A stretch of DNA of 64,000 nt from JAJTDS01 sp964202895 (GTDB lineage Bacteria > Pseudomonadota > Alphaproteobacteria > Rickettsiales > UBA1997), in NCBI GenBank assembly GCA_964202895.1, contig CAXNJM010000001.1, positions 1 to 64,000 of the forward strand. Reading direction: 5' to 3'. The translations under genes and the position numbers were made by a program. Within the stretch, counting starts at the first letter, position 1; each line of letters starts with the position of its first letter. Of this stretch, positions 1 to 8,892 are shown one piece after another. Under the pieces are notes generated by a model. The model saw only the letters and a list, made by a program, of their open reading frames with translations, did not search any database and was not told the origin of the DNA.

Positions 1-520
1 TCCTAATTTTTCTCTTTAAAAATTTTTATATATTTTAAAATTAATAAATAAAATTTTGAAATTTTATTAATTATATTCCATTACATAATATATTATATGT
101 TTCATTAATTTTAATTCTAAAATTAAATTAAAATATTATTATTAATATAATTAAACAATTTGAAAATAAAAATTATATTAATTAATTTTACGTGATTTCA
201 ATATTTTACTTTAATTTAAGTTGACTACCATTTTTTAATTAGTCAATATTTTATATCTTAGCTTTATTATGTCCAAATAAACAATTTACTCTTTGATTAT
301 ATTCAAATTTAATTGTTATTTATTTAAATTTTCATCAAAAATAATTATTTAAGAAATATATAAAAATATACAATTATGACTTACATAAAATATAAACGAT
401 TAAATAATGTATAAAAATTTTTAATTTAATTAATTATTTTATATTTTAAGAATAATAGAAAAAAATATCGATTTATAAAAATAAAATTATATCTTTTATT
501 ATTTAATAATAATATAAAAT

Positions 521-751
521 TTAATGAATAATATTTTCATTAATTTTATTATTTATTAATTTTAACGAAAAAACATTATCAATTAATATTAAAATAAAGC
601 ATATTTTATTTAGATTACCTTTAATAAAGATATTATGAGCTTTCCCAAAAATTAATTTTCTAAATTTATTAAAGTACTTAGCAGAATATTTAATATTATG
701 TAAACTCTCATTAAGCTGCTTAATTTTATTTAAGTAATAAAATCTTGTAAA
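521..751 (-). pseudogene. possible decayed gene fragment (76 open codons, no start)
   Basis: Between two TAA stops the minus strand has 76 uninterrupted codons, unexpected in sequence where roughly one codon in nine should be a stop. The translation looks protein-like (for example NIKYSAKYFNKFRK) and uses G/C-containing codons such as GGG, GCT, CAG and AAG that are otherwise rare here. There is no ATG, GTG or TTG start in a sensible place. I do not recognise the family. It may be the remnant of a minus-strand gene, or chance. Confidence 0.3.
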
Positions 752-1510
752 TTAAAAATAAAAAGGATACTCATCAATAAATAATTATTAAGTATCATTT
801 TATTTAAACAATTTAAGTACATATATGTTTTTAAACATTTGAAATTTAATTTAAAAATGTAAAGAATTTAAATTTAAATGAATTATTAATTCAATTTGAG
901 TTCTTTATTAATTATTTAATAATTTACTTATAAATCTAAATAAATCATCTTTTAAATTAGCAATTTTTATACAAATAATTATTTAATTCTATTTTTTTTA
1001 ATTTTTTTCCATATTTAATACATTATAATGTTGTCTTATAAAATAAAAAAAAATTTTTGATAAATCTTTGGATTAAAAAAGTTTTCCTAAATATTTATTT
1101 TAAAACTAACCTAATTTATGTTTTTTAAAATTTATAATATTAACAAAATAACAACAATTTAAATAACATTTTTTAAACTTGAATTATAAAATATATTCAT
1201 AGATAAATTAAAATTGATTGCACTTTTAAACATTCTAAGTAAGAATTTTTTATTATTTTCATTTTTTATTTAAATATTTAAAATTAAAACAAATAATTCG
1301 GATTTAAATCATCACTTTCAAAATTATTTAATAATAACATCATTACTATTTTCATTAATTGCTGATTTAAAATTATTAATTTTAATTATCTTATATTTTA
1401 AATTTTAATAATCTTAGTGTTTAATTTGAATATTAATTTATTAATTTTATATTTTATTAAGAAATTTTACAATTTTAATATAGTAATAAATTAAAAAAAA
1501 ATATTATACC

Positions 1511-1612
1511 TTATCGTGTTTTTAAATCAAATATAAAATGCATTTGACGGCCATCTAAATGATAATTTATTCCATACAAAGTTGCTTTTAAAATTAATAT
1601 TAATCCTCTTAT
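1511..1612 (-). pseudogene. possible remnant of a protein C-terminus
   Basis: A 33-codon open stretch between stops on the minus strand ends in a TAA and reads as a credible protein tail, including LYGINYHLDGRQMHFIFDLK. The underlying bases form a local G/C island within the desert, as expected for a relic of coding sequence. It lies downstream of, and on the same strand as, the lipoprotein gene that ends at 1881. The family is not recognised, and no start codon is available. Confidence 0.3.
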
Positions 1613-1880
1613 TTAAAAATCGTACTATTTATAAATTATTCTATAATATTTTTATTATTTTTTTTACTTAAAATTTTAAAAAATAATAATATTTTTTGTT
1701 TACTAATTTTAATCAATTATTCTTTTAAAATTTAAATTATATTTTAATAATTTATAATTTTCTTATTACTATTATAAAATGGAGTTCTGTGAGTTATGCG
1801 ATAATACGCTTAATTAATAAGTTTCCAATGATAGTTTTAAATTTTGAATTTATTATATTTTATTTATAATTTAAATTTCT

Positions 1881-2426
1881 TTACAATACCATTTGCTCTT
1901 GATATTTTAAATAAGATAATTTGCCAAATGCAGGCAAAGATTCATACGATTTTAATAATGATTTTCTGCAATTTAAATAATTTTCATAAGTTGTGGGGCT
2001 CTTATCTTTGTTGTTGATTCCTAATGTTTCTTGGCATTGATTATGATGAATTTTATTTATTCTTTGATTTTTTTCAATAATAAATTCATCGCTTATTTCT
2101 ATTAGTTTTTGAAATATTTTTTCAATCAATTTTTTTAAATTTTCTATATTTTCCAGCTCTGCTTTGTTATGATTTTTTTTAATATTATAATGATCGACTC
2201 TTGATTTAGTAGTGCTAATTCTGCATTTCCAGTAATTGGTTTGATTCTTTAAATTTTTAATATCCTTGTTTTTAGTAATAACAGTGCATAATTCGTGATC
2301 TAGAATTTCAAGTTGATTTATTTCTGCCGAATTGGATAGTATAAATTCTTTGTGGTCGCTTTGTTTTGAAAATTTATTACAGCTAGAAGATATTATAACA
2401 AGAATTATTGTAAGATATTTTATCAT
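1881..2426 (-). CDS. putative lipoprotein of unknown function
   Basis: This 181-residue protein starts with a typical lipoprotein signal peptide: basic MIKY, hydrophobic stretch, and lipobox ISSSC with the lipidated cysteine at residue 16. The mature part is hydrophilic and mainly helical, with further cysteines near residues 47, 68, 130 and 153 that could form disulfides in the periplasm. No domain is recognised. It is transcribed divergently from pth, and beyond its 3' end lies the A/T desert, so it may be the last survivor of a decayed minus-strand group. Base composition is like the other genes of the window rather than like the desert, which supports real coding. Confidence 0.65.
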   Translation of the reverse strand: MIKYLTIILVIISSSCNKFSKQSDHKEFILSNSAEINQLEILDHELCTVITKNKDIKNLKNQTNYWKCRISTTKSRVDHYNIKKNHNKAELENIENLKKLIEKIFQKLIEISDEFIIEKNQRINKIHHNQCQETLGINNKDKSPTTYENYLNCRKSLLKSYESLPAFGKLSYLKYQEQMVL

Positions 2427-2476
2427 TTTTGATTTAATGCTTGTTTTTGTTGCATTTTAACTTAATAAATAATTTA

Positions 2477-2506
2477 TTGAGTTTGGTTAAAAGTTGAAAA
2501 TATAAC
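2477..2506 (+). promoter_or_regulatory. candidate sigma-70 promoter of pth
   Basis: TTGAGT (2477-2482) and TATAAC (2501-2506) are 18 bases apart, about 70 bases upstream of the pth ATG. Matches are 4/6 and 5/6 to consensus. In A/T-rich DNA chance matches are common, so this is tentative. Confidence 0.35.
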
Positions 2507-2575
2507 TTAAGTAAAGTGAAATTATAAGCTTAATTTTGCTTTTTGCAAATATTTTTTAAATAAATTAGAGAATTT

Positions 2576-3175
2576 ATGTATTTATTGATCGGTCTAGGGA
2601 ATATTGGTTCCCAATATCAAAAAACTCGTCATAATTTTGGTTTTATGGCGATTGATAAAATTATTGATAGATTTAATTTGTCTTTTTATGGGGCAAAATT
2701 TAAAAACGATATTTATTTTGGCGAAATAGAAGGCTCAAAAGTTATGGCAATAAAACCGCAAAGTTTTATGAATTTATCTGGAGATCCAGTATTTGCGGTG
2801 TGTAATTTTTACAAAATTAATATTGACAATGTTTTATTGTTTCATGATGAGTTGGATATAGATTTTGGAAGAATTAAAACCAAAATAGGCGGAGGAAATG
2901 CAGGGCACAACGGCATTCGTTCGGTTGAACAAAAAATAGGTCGTTTATTTGCAAGGGTAAGAATTGGAATTGGAAGGCCAATAGTGGAAAATCAAGAGAA
3001 TGGTGAGGCTAAAATAATAAATGTTGCCGATTATGTGTTGAGTAATTTTTCTTTTCAAGAATTACTCTTAAGTAATGATATTTTGGAAGATATTGCTGAT
3101 AAATTAGAGTTGGCAATTAAAAATAATCCAGAAAATAAAATCAACCTTGACTTTTTAAAAAAATTTGATAGGTAG
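2576..3175 (+). CDS. pth: peptidyl-tRNA hydrolase
   Basis: Pth cleaves the ester bond of peptidyl-tRNA released from stalled ribosomes and so recycles tRNA in the cytoplasm. The 199-residue protein has usual Pth length and all expected active-site residues: Asn9 in GLGN, catalytic His19 in TRHNFGF, Asn66 in SFMNLSG, Asp91 in FHDELD and the GGGNAGHNG loop at 105-113. The common NPG after GLG is NIG here, a mild deviation. The start is fixed by the conserved N-terminus beginning two residues before the first beta strand. The next gene encodes a transaldolase-type enzyme on the same strand 57 bases on. Assignment is firm. Confidence 0.96.
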   Translation: MYLLIGLGNIGSQYQKTRHNFGFMAIDKIIDRFNLSFYGAKFKNDIYFGEIEGSKVMAIKPQSFMNLSGDPVFAVCNFYKINIDNVLLFHDELDIDFGRIKTKIGGGNAGHNGIRSVEQKIGRLFARVRIGIGRPIVENQENGEAKIINVADYVLSNFSFQELLLSNDILEDIADKLELAIKNNPENKINLDFLKKFDR

Positions 3176-3179
3176 AAAG

Positions 3180-3205
3180 CTTGGCAAAATTTCTTGGCAA
3201 AATTT
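3180..3205 (+). repeat. 13-bp direct tandem duplication
   Basis: CTTGGCAAAATTT occurs twice back to back in the pth-tal spacer. It is too short for a mobile element and most likely arose by replication slippage. Confidence 0.8.
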
Positions 3206-3232
3206 ATTTTTTAACCTAAAAACAAAAAACAT

Positions 3233-3886
3233 ATGAAATTTTTTATCGATTCAGCAGAAGTTTCTGAAATAAAAAAACTTAATCAATTTGGCATGGTTGA
3301 CGGAGTTACTACCAACCCAACACTTATTGCAAAATCTGGTAGAAAATTTCAAGAGGTAATTGCAGAAATTTGCCAAATTACTGATGGCCCCGTTAGTGCT
3401 GAGGTTGCAAGCAATGATTATGATGGAATGATTCGCGAAGGTGAAATTCTTAGCAAAATAGCAAACAATGTTTGCATCAAGCTACCAATGACAATAGATG
3501 GGTTAAGGGCTTGTCGTTACTTTACCAATAAATCAATTGCAACAAATGTAACCTTATGCTTTTCTTCCGCTCAAGCAATTATGGCCGCTAAAGCTGGGGC
3601 AACTTTTGTTTCTCCTTTTGTGGGTAGGCTTGATGATATAGGTTCTAACGGGCTATCTCTAATTTCTGAAATATGTCAAATATACAAGAATTACAATTTT
3701 AAGACTCAAGTTTTGGTTGCTTCGATAAGAAATCCGATTCACATAATTGAATCTGCAAAAATTGGTGCCCATGTTGCGACCATTCCAGCTAAGGTTTTAG
3801 AGCAATTAATTTCACACCCTTTAACCACAAAGGGGCTTGAAATATTTAATCAAGATTGGAAAAACAGCCAACAAGTTATAGAGTAA
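3233..3886 (+). CDS. tal: transaldolase / fructose-6-phosphate aldolase family protein
   Basis: This 217-residue protein belongs to the short TalC/FSA subfamily of transaldolases, (beta/alpha)8 enzymes that transfer or release a dihydroxyacetone unit in the non-oxidative pentose phosphate pathway. The N-terminus MKFFIDSA, the GVTTNPTLIAKSG motif (24-36) and the Schiff-base Lys83 in CIKLPMT are all present, as are the GATFVSPFVGR (phosphate-binding) and AHVATIPAKV segments. Length is typical of the family. Whether it works as a transaldolase or as an FSA-type aldolase cannot be settled from sequence alone. It probably shares a transcript with pth and the following acyltransferase gene. Confidence 0.92.
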   Translation: MKFFIDSAEVSEIKKLNQFGMVDGVTTNPTLIAKSGRKFQEVIAEICQITDGPVSAEVASNDYDGMIREGEILSKIANNVCIKLPMTIDGLRACRYFTNKSIATNVTLCFSSAQAIMAAKAGATFVSPFVGRLDDIGSNGLSLISEICQIYKNYNFKTQVLVASIRNPIHIIESAKIGAHVATIPAKVLEQLISHPLTTKGLEIFNQDWKNSQQVIE

Positions 3887-3909
3887 AATTCATTGAAATA
3901 TTTTAAATA

Positions 3910-4647
3910 GTGAAAGAATCATTAAAGCATAAAATTAGAATTTTTTTCTACGGCAATTTATTGCAACAAATCATTTGTTTTGCAATATTAGGATACATGT
4001 TTTTGGTTTATTTTACCTCTCGAAAAAAATTTATTAATCTAGATAAGTTTTGCAATAGCTATGAATCTGATAAAATGCCAGTAATAACACTTTTTTGGCA
4101 CGGCAGACTGATGATGATTCCGTTTTTTGCTCTTAAGCTTAAAAAATTAATTCCAAGCTCAATATTTATGACTCTTGCTTCTAAGCATGGAGATGGTAGG
4201 TTTGTTGGTAGAATTATGAGGCTTTTTAGATTCAAAGTAATATATGGATCAACTAAAAATGGTAGAAAATTTTCTAGAGGCATTGATATTTTTGGAATAA
4301 AGCAAATTATAAATGGCTTAAAAGCTGGTAATTTTCTAGGGGTTACTCCTGACGGGCCTCGCGGACCAGCAAAAAAAATTAACGGTGAAATTATTAATAT
4401 TGCTAGAATTGCAAATGCCAAGATTGTTGCTATATCTTATAGCTCCTCTAGGTCAATAAAAGTTAATAGCTGGGACAGCTTTACTATTCCTTTGCCATTT
4501 TCAAATCTAGCATTTTATTGCGATGATAAATTTTTTATTATCGATAAAATTCTGTCTGATGCTGAAAATAAAGATCTTGTCAGTCAAATTACCAATCAAT
4601 TAAATTTTGCCGAAGAGCAGGCAAATAAGATCGTGGTTAATAATTAA
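3910..4647 (+). CDS. lysophospholipid acyltransferase-like protein (DUF374 family)
   Basis: A 245-residue protein with one N-terminal membrane segment (about residues 18-36) followed by a domain resembling LPLAT acyltransferases. Visible family features are the TLFWHGRLMMIP motif, the SKHGDGRFVGRIMR segment and GVTPDGPRGPAKK, which together are typical of the DUF374 group found near lipid A genes in Alphaproteobacteria. It probably acylates a lipid at the inner membrane; substrate is unknown. The start is a GTG 23 bases after tal. It is the last gene before a 450-base non-coding stretch. Confidence 0.8.
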   Translation: MKESLKHKIRIFFYGNLLQQIICFAILGYMFLVYFTSRKKFINLDKFCNSYESDKMPVITLFWHGRLMMIPFFALKLKKLIPSSIFMTLASKHGDGRFVGRIMRLFRFKVIYGSTKNGRKFSRGIDIFGIKQIINGLKAGNFLGVTPDGPRGPAKKINGEIINIARIANAKIVAISYSSSRSIKVNSWDSFTIPLPFSNLAFYCDDKFFIIDKILSDAENKDLVSQITNQLNFAEEQANKIVVNN

Positions 4648-5099
4648 TCCTTAGAAATAATTAACTCAGAGAAATTTAAGAATTGTGTTTTGTGAAGATT
4701 TTTTTATCATATAATTTGTAAAAATGCTTTAATTCTCTTGTTTCTAGATGTTTGCATTGATGTTCTTAAAAAATTATTAAGATTTCACTTGTCAATTAAA
4801 ATAAGTAAAATTATTATCGGCATCTTTTTTGTTGCAATTGTGTTTCAGCTTAAAATTAGTTATTATATTTGCAAGAAATCTAAAAAATTTTGCTAGAAAA
4901 TAATGAAAATATCAAGTCTGTATTTAACTTTGCATTAAATTAATTATATAAAAATATATTTCTAGCTGTTGTTTGTGTCAAAAATTATACTTAAATAATT
5001 ATTGGTATTAGTAATTATTTAACTCAACAAAGATTTATTAAACAGCAGGCTTTGCGCTAGATAACTAGCATGCACTATAAAATCATTAACTTAAAAATT
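4648..5099. other. non-coding spacer upstream of fusA, possible micro-ORF
   Basis: This 452-base stretch replaces rpsL-rpsG, the usual upstream neighbours of fusA. It holds a good promoter match (4789-4817) and a 52-codon reading frame from a TTG at 4738 to TAG at 4894-4896 whose translation has a hydrophobic stretch (IIIGIFFVAIVFQL). That frame has no Shine-Dalgarno sequence and overlaps the promoter candidate, so I do not call it a gene. No tRNA was found. Confidence 0.5.
4789..4817 (+). promoter_or_regulatory. candidate sigma-70 promoter for fusA
   Basis: TTGTCA (4789-4794) and TATTAT (4812-4817) are separated by exactly 17 bases, each 5/6 to consensus. Transcription from here would give fusA a leader of about 275 bases, long enough for leader-based control. 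Confidence 0.45.
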
Positions 5100-7178
5100 A
5101 TGTCAAGAACAATTGAAATTGAGAATTATCGTAATATAGGTATTATGGCTCACATTGATGCTGGAAAAACAACCACAACTGAAAGAATCCTTTATTATAC
5201 TGGTAAATCTCATAAAATTGGTGAAGTTCACGATGGTGCTGCCACAATGGATTGGATGGAGCAAGAGCAAGAAAGAGGTATAACAATAACTTCGGCAGCC
5301 ACAACCTGTTTTTGGAAGAATCATAGAATCAATATAATCGATACTCCGGGTCACGTTGATTTTACAATTGAAGTCGAAAGATCTCTCAGGGTTCTTGATG
5401 GTGCTGTTGCAGTTTTTGATGCTGTTGCAGGGGTTGAGCCTCAATCTGAAACGGTTTGGAGGCAGGCGAATAAATATAAAGTTCCAAGAATGTGTTTTGT
5501 TAACAAAATGGATCGCATAGGTGCAAATTTTTATCGCTGTGTTGAAATGATGAAAACAAGGCTTGGAGCTAGGCCCATAGCAATACAATTGCCAATTGAC
5601 GAGGCTGAAAATTATGGTGGCTTAATTGATTTAGTAAAAATGAAGGCCGTAGTATGGAAAGACGAAGCTATGGGTGCAGATTTCGCATACGAAGAAATCC
5701 CTCTTAACTTAAAAGAAAAGGCTCAACAATATCGCGAACAACTGGTTGAGGCTTCTGTCGAACAAGATGATTCATTGATGGAAAAATATCTCAGCGGTGA
5801 AGAAATAACCGAAGAAGAATTAAAAAGATGTATTCGTAAAGCAACTATAGCTGGAGCCTTTGTGCCAGTTTTAAATGGCACCGCTTTTAAAAATAAAGGT
5901 GTTCAAACTTTGCTTGATGCGGTTATTGATTATTTGCCAAGCCCTAAAGATATCAAAGAAATTTCTGCTATCGATAACAACACCAATCAGGCAATAGTTA
6001 TTAATTGCGAAGGCAAAAAATTTGCTGGTTTGGCATTTAAAATTATGACAGACCCTTTTGTTGGCTCTCTTACCTTTGTCCGCATCTATTCAGGTGTTTT
6101 AAATAGCGGAACAACTCTTATCAATACAATAAAAAATAACAAAGAAAGAGTTGGTAGAATTTTATTAATGCATGCTAACAATCGCGAAGATATAAAAGAA
6201 GCATTTGCTGGAGATATAGTAGCTCTAGCCGGACTTAAAAATACAACAACTGGTGATTCCCTAGTTGAGCAAGATTATAACATAGTTCTAGAAAAAATGG
6301 AGTTTCCAGAGCCTGTAATTGAAGTTTCAGTTGAGCCAAAATCAACTGCAGATCAAGAAAAAATGGGTATCGCACTTTCTCGACTTGCTTCAGAGGATCC
6401 TTCTTTGAGAATCGAATCCGATCAAGAATCTGGTCAAACCATTCTAAGAGGCATGGGAGAGCTTCATCTTGAAATAATAATTGATCGTATGAAAAGGGAA
6501 TTCAAGGTTGAAGCAAATATAGGTCAGCCAAAAGTTGCTTATCGCGAAACTATAACCAAAAAAGTTGAGATTGATTATACTCATAAAAAACAATCTGGTG
6601 GAGCTGGTCAGTTTGCAAAAGTTAAAATTATTTTTGAACCTCTTCCTGCTGATGCTCCAGATAACTTTGTTTTTGTAAGTGAGATAGTTGGCGGTAGAGT
6701 GCCGAAAGAATATATTCCGGGTGTTGAAAAAGGCTTAACTTTAGCAAAAGAAACTGGTTTTCTAGCAGGATTCCCTGTTGTTAGATTAAAAACCCGCTTA
6801 ATTGATGGTGCATATCACGATGTCGATTCAAGTGTTCTTGCATTTGAAATCGCTTCTCGTTCAGCATTTCGTGAGGCTATGGAGAAGGCTGGTTCAATAA
6901 TTCTTGAACCGATCATGAAAGTTGAAGTTGTGACCCCAGAAGAATATATGGGTGATGTAATAGGAGATATAAACTCTCGACGCGGTCAAATTATGAATCT
7001 TGAATCTAGGGATGTTGCTCAAGTTATTTGTGCTAAAGTCCCTCTTGCATCAATGTTTGGCTATGTTAATAGTCTTCGTTCCCTATCTCAAGGTAGAGCA
7101 AGTTATAGCATGGAATTCGATTCTTATCAAGCGGTTCCTGCAAATGTTGCAGAAGAAATAAGAGCAAAAAAATCTTAA
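5100..7178 (+). CDS. fusA: translation elongation factor G
   Basis: EF-G is the GTPase that drives ribosome translocation and, with RRF, ribosome recycling. The 692-residue product shows G1 AHIDAGKTTT (residues 17-26), a GITITSAATT switch, G3 DTPGHVDF and G4 NKMDR, then domains II to V in normal order and full length. I start at the ATG giving MSRTIEIENYRNIG, which matches the family N-terminus; the upstream in-frame ATG would add ten unconserved residues. rpsL and rpsG, normally just upstream, are absent here. tuf follows 189 bases downstream, so this is a partial str-type arrangement. Confidence 0.97.
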   Translation: MSRTIEIENYRNIGIMAHIDAGKTTTTERILYYTGKSHKIGEVHDGAATMDWMEQEQERGITITSAATTCFWKNHRINIIDTPGHVDFTIEVERSLRVLDGAVAVFDAVAGVEPQSETVWRQANKYKVPRMCFVNKMDRIGANFYRCVEMMKTRLGARPIAIQLPIDEAENYGGLIDLVKMKAVVWKDEAMGADFAYEEIPLNLKEKAQQYREQLVEASVEQDDSLMEKYLSGEEITEEELKRCIRKATIAGAFVPVLNGTAFKNKGVQTLLDAVIDYLPSPKDIKEISAIDNNTNQAIVINCEGKKFAGLAFKIMTDPFVGSLTFVRIYSGVLNSGTTLINTIKNNKERVGRILLMHANNREDIKEAFAGDIVALAGLKNTTTGDSLVEQDYNIVLEKMEFPEPVIEVSVEPKSTADQEKMGIALSRLASEDPSLRIESDQESGQTILRGMGELHLEIIIDRMKREFKVEANIGQPKVAYRETITKKVEIDYTHKKQSGGAGQFAKVKIIFEPLPADAPDNFVFVSEIVGGRVPKEYIPGVEKGLTLAKETGFLAGFPVVRLKTRLIDGAYHDVDSSVLAFEIASRSAFREAMEKAGSIILEPIMKVEVVTPEEYMGDVIGDINSRRGQIMNLESRDVAQVICAKVPLASMFGYVNSLRSLSQGRASYSMEFDSYQAVPANVAEEIRAKKS

Positions 7179-7189
7179 AAACTAATATG

Positions 7190-7236
7190 TTGCAAGGGTT
7201 AAAAAAATTGAAAATTTCTCTTGCAATTTATTTTTT
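7190..7236 (+). terminator. weak intrinsic terminator after fusA
   Basis: TTGCAAG (7190-7196) and CTTGCAA (7220-7226) form a 7-bp stem with a long A/T-rich loop, followed by TTTATTTTTT. The long loop makes this only moderately convincing. Confidence 0.35.
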
Positions 7237-7350
7237 GATATGGAAAATATCGTCTCTCTTAAATGTAAAAGCTTTTTAATTTAAAGTTTTGTTTTGAGAA
7301 GTAGTTAGTTACAAAAGTAATCTAACTATCAACATCGTTAATAAAAATAA

Positions 7351-7366
7351 GTAATTTTATAATTAC
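7351..7366 (+). promoter_or_regulatory. hairpin directly before the tuf start codon
   Basis: GTAATT-TTAT-AATTAC folds into a 6-bp stem ending one base before the tuf ATG, in the ribosome binding zone where no Shine-Dalgarno sequence is visible. It could modulate translation. A further imperfect hairpin (GTTAGTTAC with GTAATCTAAC) lies at 7304-7327. Confidence 0.35.
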
Positions 7367-7367
7367 A

Positions 7368-8558
7368 ATGTCTAAAGAAAAATTTGAACGCACAAAGCCA
7401 CATGTTAATGTGGGAACAATAGGTCACGTTGACCACGGTAAAACTACTCTTACCGCCGCAATTACTAACTACTTAGCCAAGTCTGGTCTTGCTAAAAAGA
7501 AAGCATATGATGAAATCGATGCCGCTCCTGAAGAAAAAGAAAGAGGTATCACAATCAATACTGCTCACGTTGAATATGAAACAACTAAAAGACACTATGC
7601 TCACGTTGACTGTCCAGGGCATGCTGACTATGTAAAAAACATGATAACTGGCGCAGCCCAAATGGACGGAGCAATTCTTGTTGTTTCTGCAACTGACGGC
7701 CCAATGCCTCAAACTCGTGAACATATTCTTCTTGCTAAGCAAGTTGGTGTTCCTGCAATCGTTGTTTTCCTTAATAAAGTTGATCAAGTAGAAGACAAAG
7801 AGCTTCTTGATCTTGTTGAAATGGAAGTTAGAGAATTACTTAGTAAATACGATTTCCCAGGTGATGATATTCCTGTCATTAAAGGCTCTGCACTTAAATC
7901 TCTTGAAGGAGACACTTCAGAAATAGGTGAGCCTGCAATTCAAGCTTTGATGGATGCAGTTGATTCCTACATTCCTGAACCAAAAAGACCAGTTGATCAG
8001 CAGTTTTTAATGCCGATTGAAGATGTTTTTTCTATATCTGGCAGAGGAACAGTAGTTACTGGTAGAATTGAAAGAGGAATCGTTAAAGTCAACGAAGAAG
8101 TTGAAATAGTCGGTATTCGTCCTACTCAAAAAACCACTTGTACTGGTATCGAAATGTTTAGAAAACTCCTCGACGAAGGTAGAGCAGGTGATAATGCTGG
8201 TATCCTACTTAGAGGAACCAAAAAAGAAGATGTTGAAAGAGGTCAAGTTCTTTGCAAACCTGGTTCAATTAATCCTCATACTAATTTTGAAGCTGAAGTT
8301 TATATCCTTAGTAAAGAAGAGGGCGGTCGTCATACTCCGTTCTTTAAAAACTATCGTCCGCAATTTTACTTCAGAACTACTGATGTTACGGGATCAGTAT
8401 CTCTTCCAGAGGGTGTTGAAATGGTTATGCCGGGTGATAACATAAAAATCACTGTTGAGCTAATTTCTCCAATTGCAATGGAAGAAGGTCTTCGTTTTGC
8501 TATCCGTGAAGGTGGCAGAACTGTTGGTGCTGGTGTTGTTTCTAAGATTATTAAATAG
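7368..8558 (+). CDS. tuf: translation elongation factor Tu
   Basis: EF-Tu delivers aminoacyl-tRNA to the ribosome as a GTP complex. The 396-residue protein is the usual length and nearly invariant: G1 GHVDHGKTTL (from residue 19), the GITINTAHVEYET switch, DCPGHADY, NKVDQVEDKELL and the SALKSLEGD G5 region, followed by beta-barrel domains II and III ending GAGVVSKIIK. It heads the S10 operon, with rpsJ only nine bases downstream, the arrangement found in many Alphaproteobacteria. Codons here are richer in G/C third bases than in neighbouring genes, fitting very high expression. A second tuf copy is not present in this window. Confidence 0.98.
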   Translation: MSKEKFERTKPHVNVGTIGHVDHGKTTLTAAITNYLAKSGLAKKKAYDEIDAAPEEKERGITINTAHVEYETTKRHYAHVDCPGHADYVKNMITGAAQMDGAILVVSATDGPMPQTREHILLAKQVGVPAIVVFLNKVDQVEDKELLDLVEMEVRELLSKYDFPGDDIPVIKGSALKSLEGDTSEIGEPAIQALMDAVDSYIPEPKRPVDQQFLMPIEDVFSISGRGTVVTGRIERGIVKVNEEVEIVGIRPTQKTTCTGIEMFRKLLDEGRAGDNAGILLRGTKKEDVERGQVLCKPGSINPHTNFEAEVYILSKEEGGRHTPFFKNYRPQFYFRTTDVTGSVSLPEGVEMVMPGDNIKITVELISPIAMEEGLRFAIREGGRTVGAGVVSKIIK

Positions 8559-8567
8559 TTACAGATT

Positions 8568-8891
8568 ATGAAAAATAAAGAAAAAATCAAAATAACCTTG
8601 GAATCATTCGATCATACGGTTTTAAATCGTGCAATGAACGAAATAATCATAACGGTAAGAAGAACTGGAGCGACAATAAGCGGTCCTATTCCTTTACCAA
8701 CAAATATACAGAAATTTTGTGTAATAAGAGGTCCTCATGTCGACAAGGACTCTCGTGAACAATTTGAAATAAGAACCTCTAAGAGGCTATTAATTATCAC
8801 CCCCACAGCTCAGACAGTTGACGCTTTAATGAAGCTTAGCCTCTCTGCTGGTGTTAATATTAAAATTGCAATTAATGGAGCTAGAAGTTAA
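8568..8891 (+). CDS. rpsJ: 30S ribosomal protein S10
   Basis: S10 is a small-subunit head protein and, as NusE, also a partner of NusB in transcription antitermination. The 107-residue product carries the family signature GPIPLPTNIQKFCVIRGPHVDKDSREQ in its middle and a normal C-terminus ending NIKIAINGA. It is slightly long at the N-terminus (MKNKEK). First ribosomal gene of the S10 cluster, directly after tuf, and one base ahead of rplC. Confidence 0.97.
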   Translation: MKNKEKIKITLESFDHTVLNRAMNEIIITVRRTGATISGPIPLPTNIQKFCVIRGPHVDKDSREQFEIRTSKRLLIITPTAQTVDALMKLSLSAGVNIKIAINGARS

Positions 8892-8892
8892 A

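Larger units (their letters stand above)
1..1770. other. extreme A/T-rich gene desert
   Basis: No plausible intact gene is present on either strand. A hand count of the first 540 bases gives about 54 G+C (10%), far below the neighbouring genes. Stop codons are dense in all frames. Two short stretches keep a coding look on the minus strand (listed separately). No tRNA, DnaA-box cluster or long repeat was seen. It is most simply an old intergenic or pseudogene region eroded by A/T mutation bias; a replication or partition role cannot be excluded by eye. Confidence 0.75.

Noticed and set aside
1..1770. Replication origin
   Set aside because: No DnaA-box cluster, no dnaA, gyrB, hemE or parAB neighbour; A/T-richness alone is not enough.
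1771..1808. Short frame MEFCELCDNTLN near the desert edge, resembling the start of a zinc ribbon
   Set aside because: Only 12 codons before a stop; far too short to support.
4059..4421. 120-codon minus-strand frame inside the acyltransferase gene
   Set aside because: Antisense shadow; its proline-rich look comes from the reverse complement of the GPRG motif region.
4738..4896. 52-codon TTG frame with a hydrophobic segment upstream of fusA
   Set aside because: No Shine-Dalgarno, rare start codon and overlap with the promoter candidate; kept only as a remark.
5103..5588. 161-codon minus-strand frame inside fusA
   Set aside because: Antisense shadow of a strongly conserved gene; the translation has no family resemblance.
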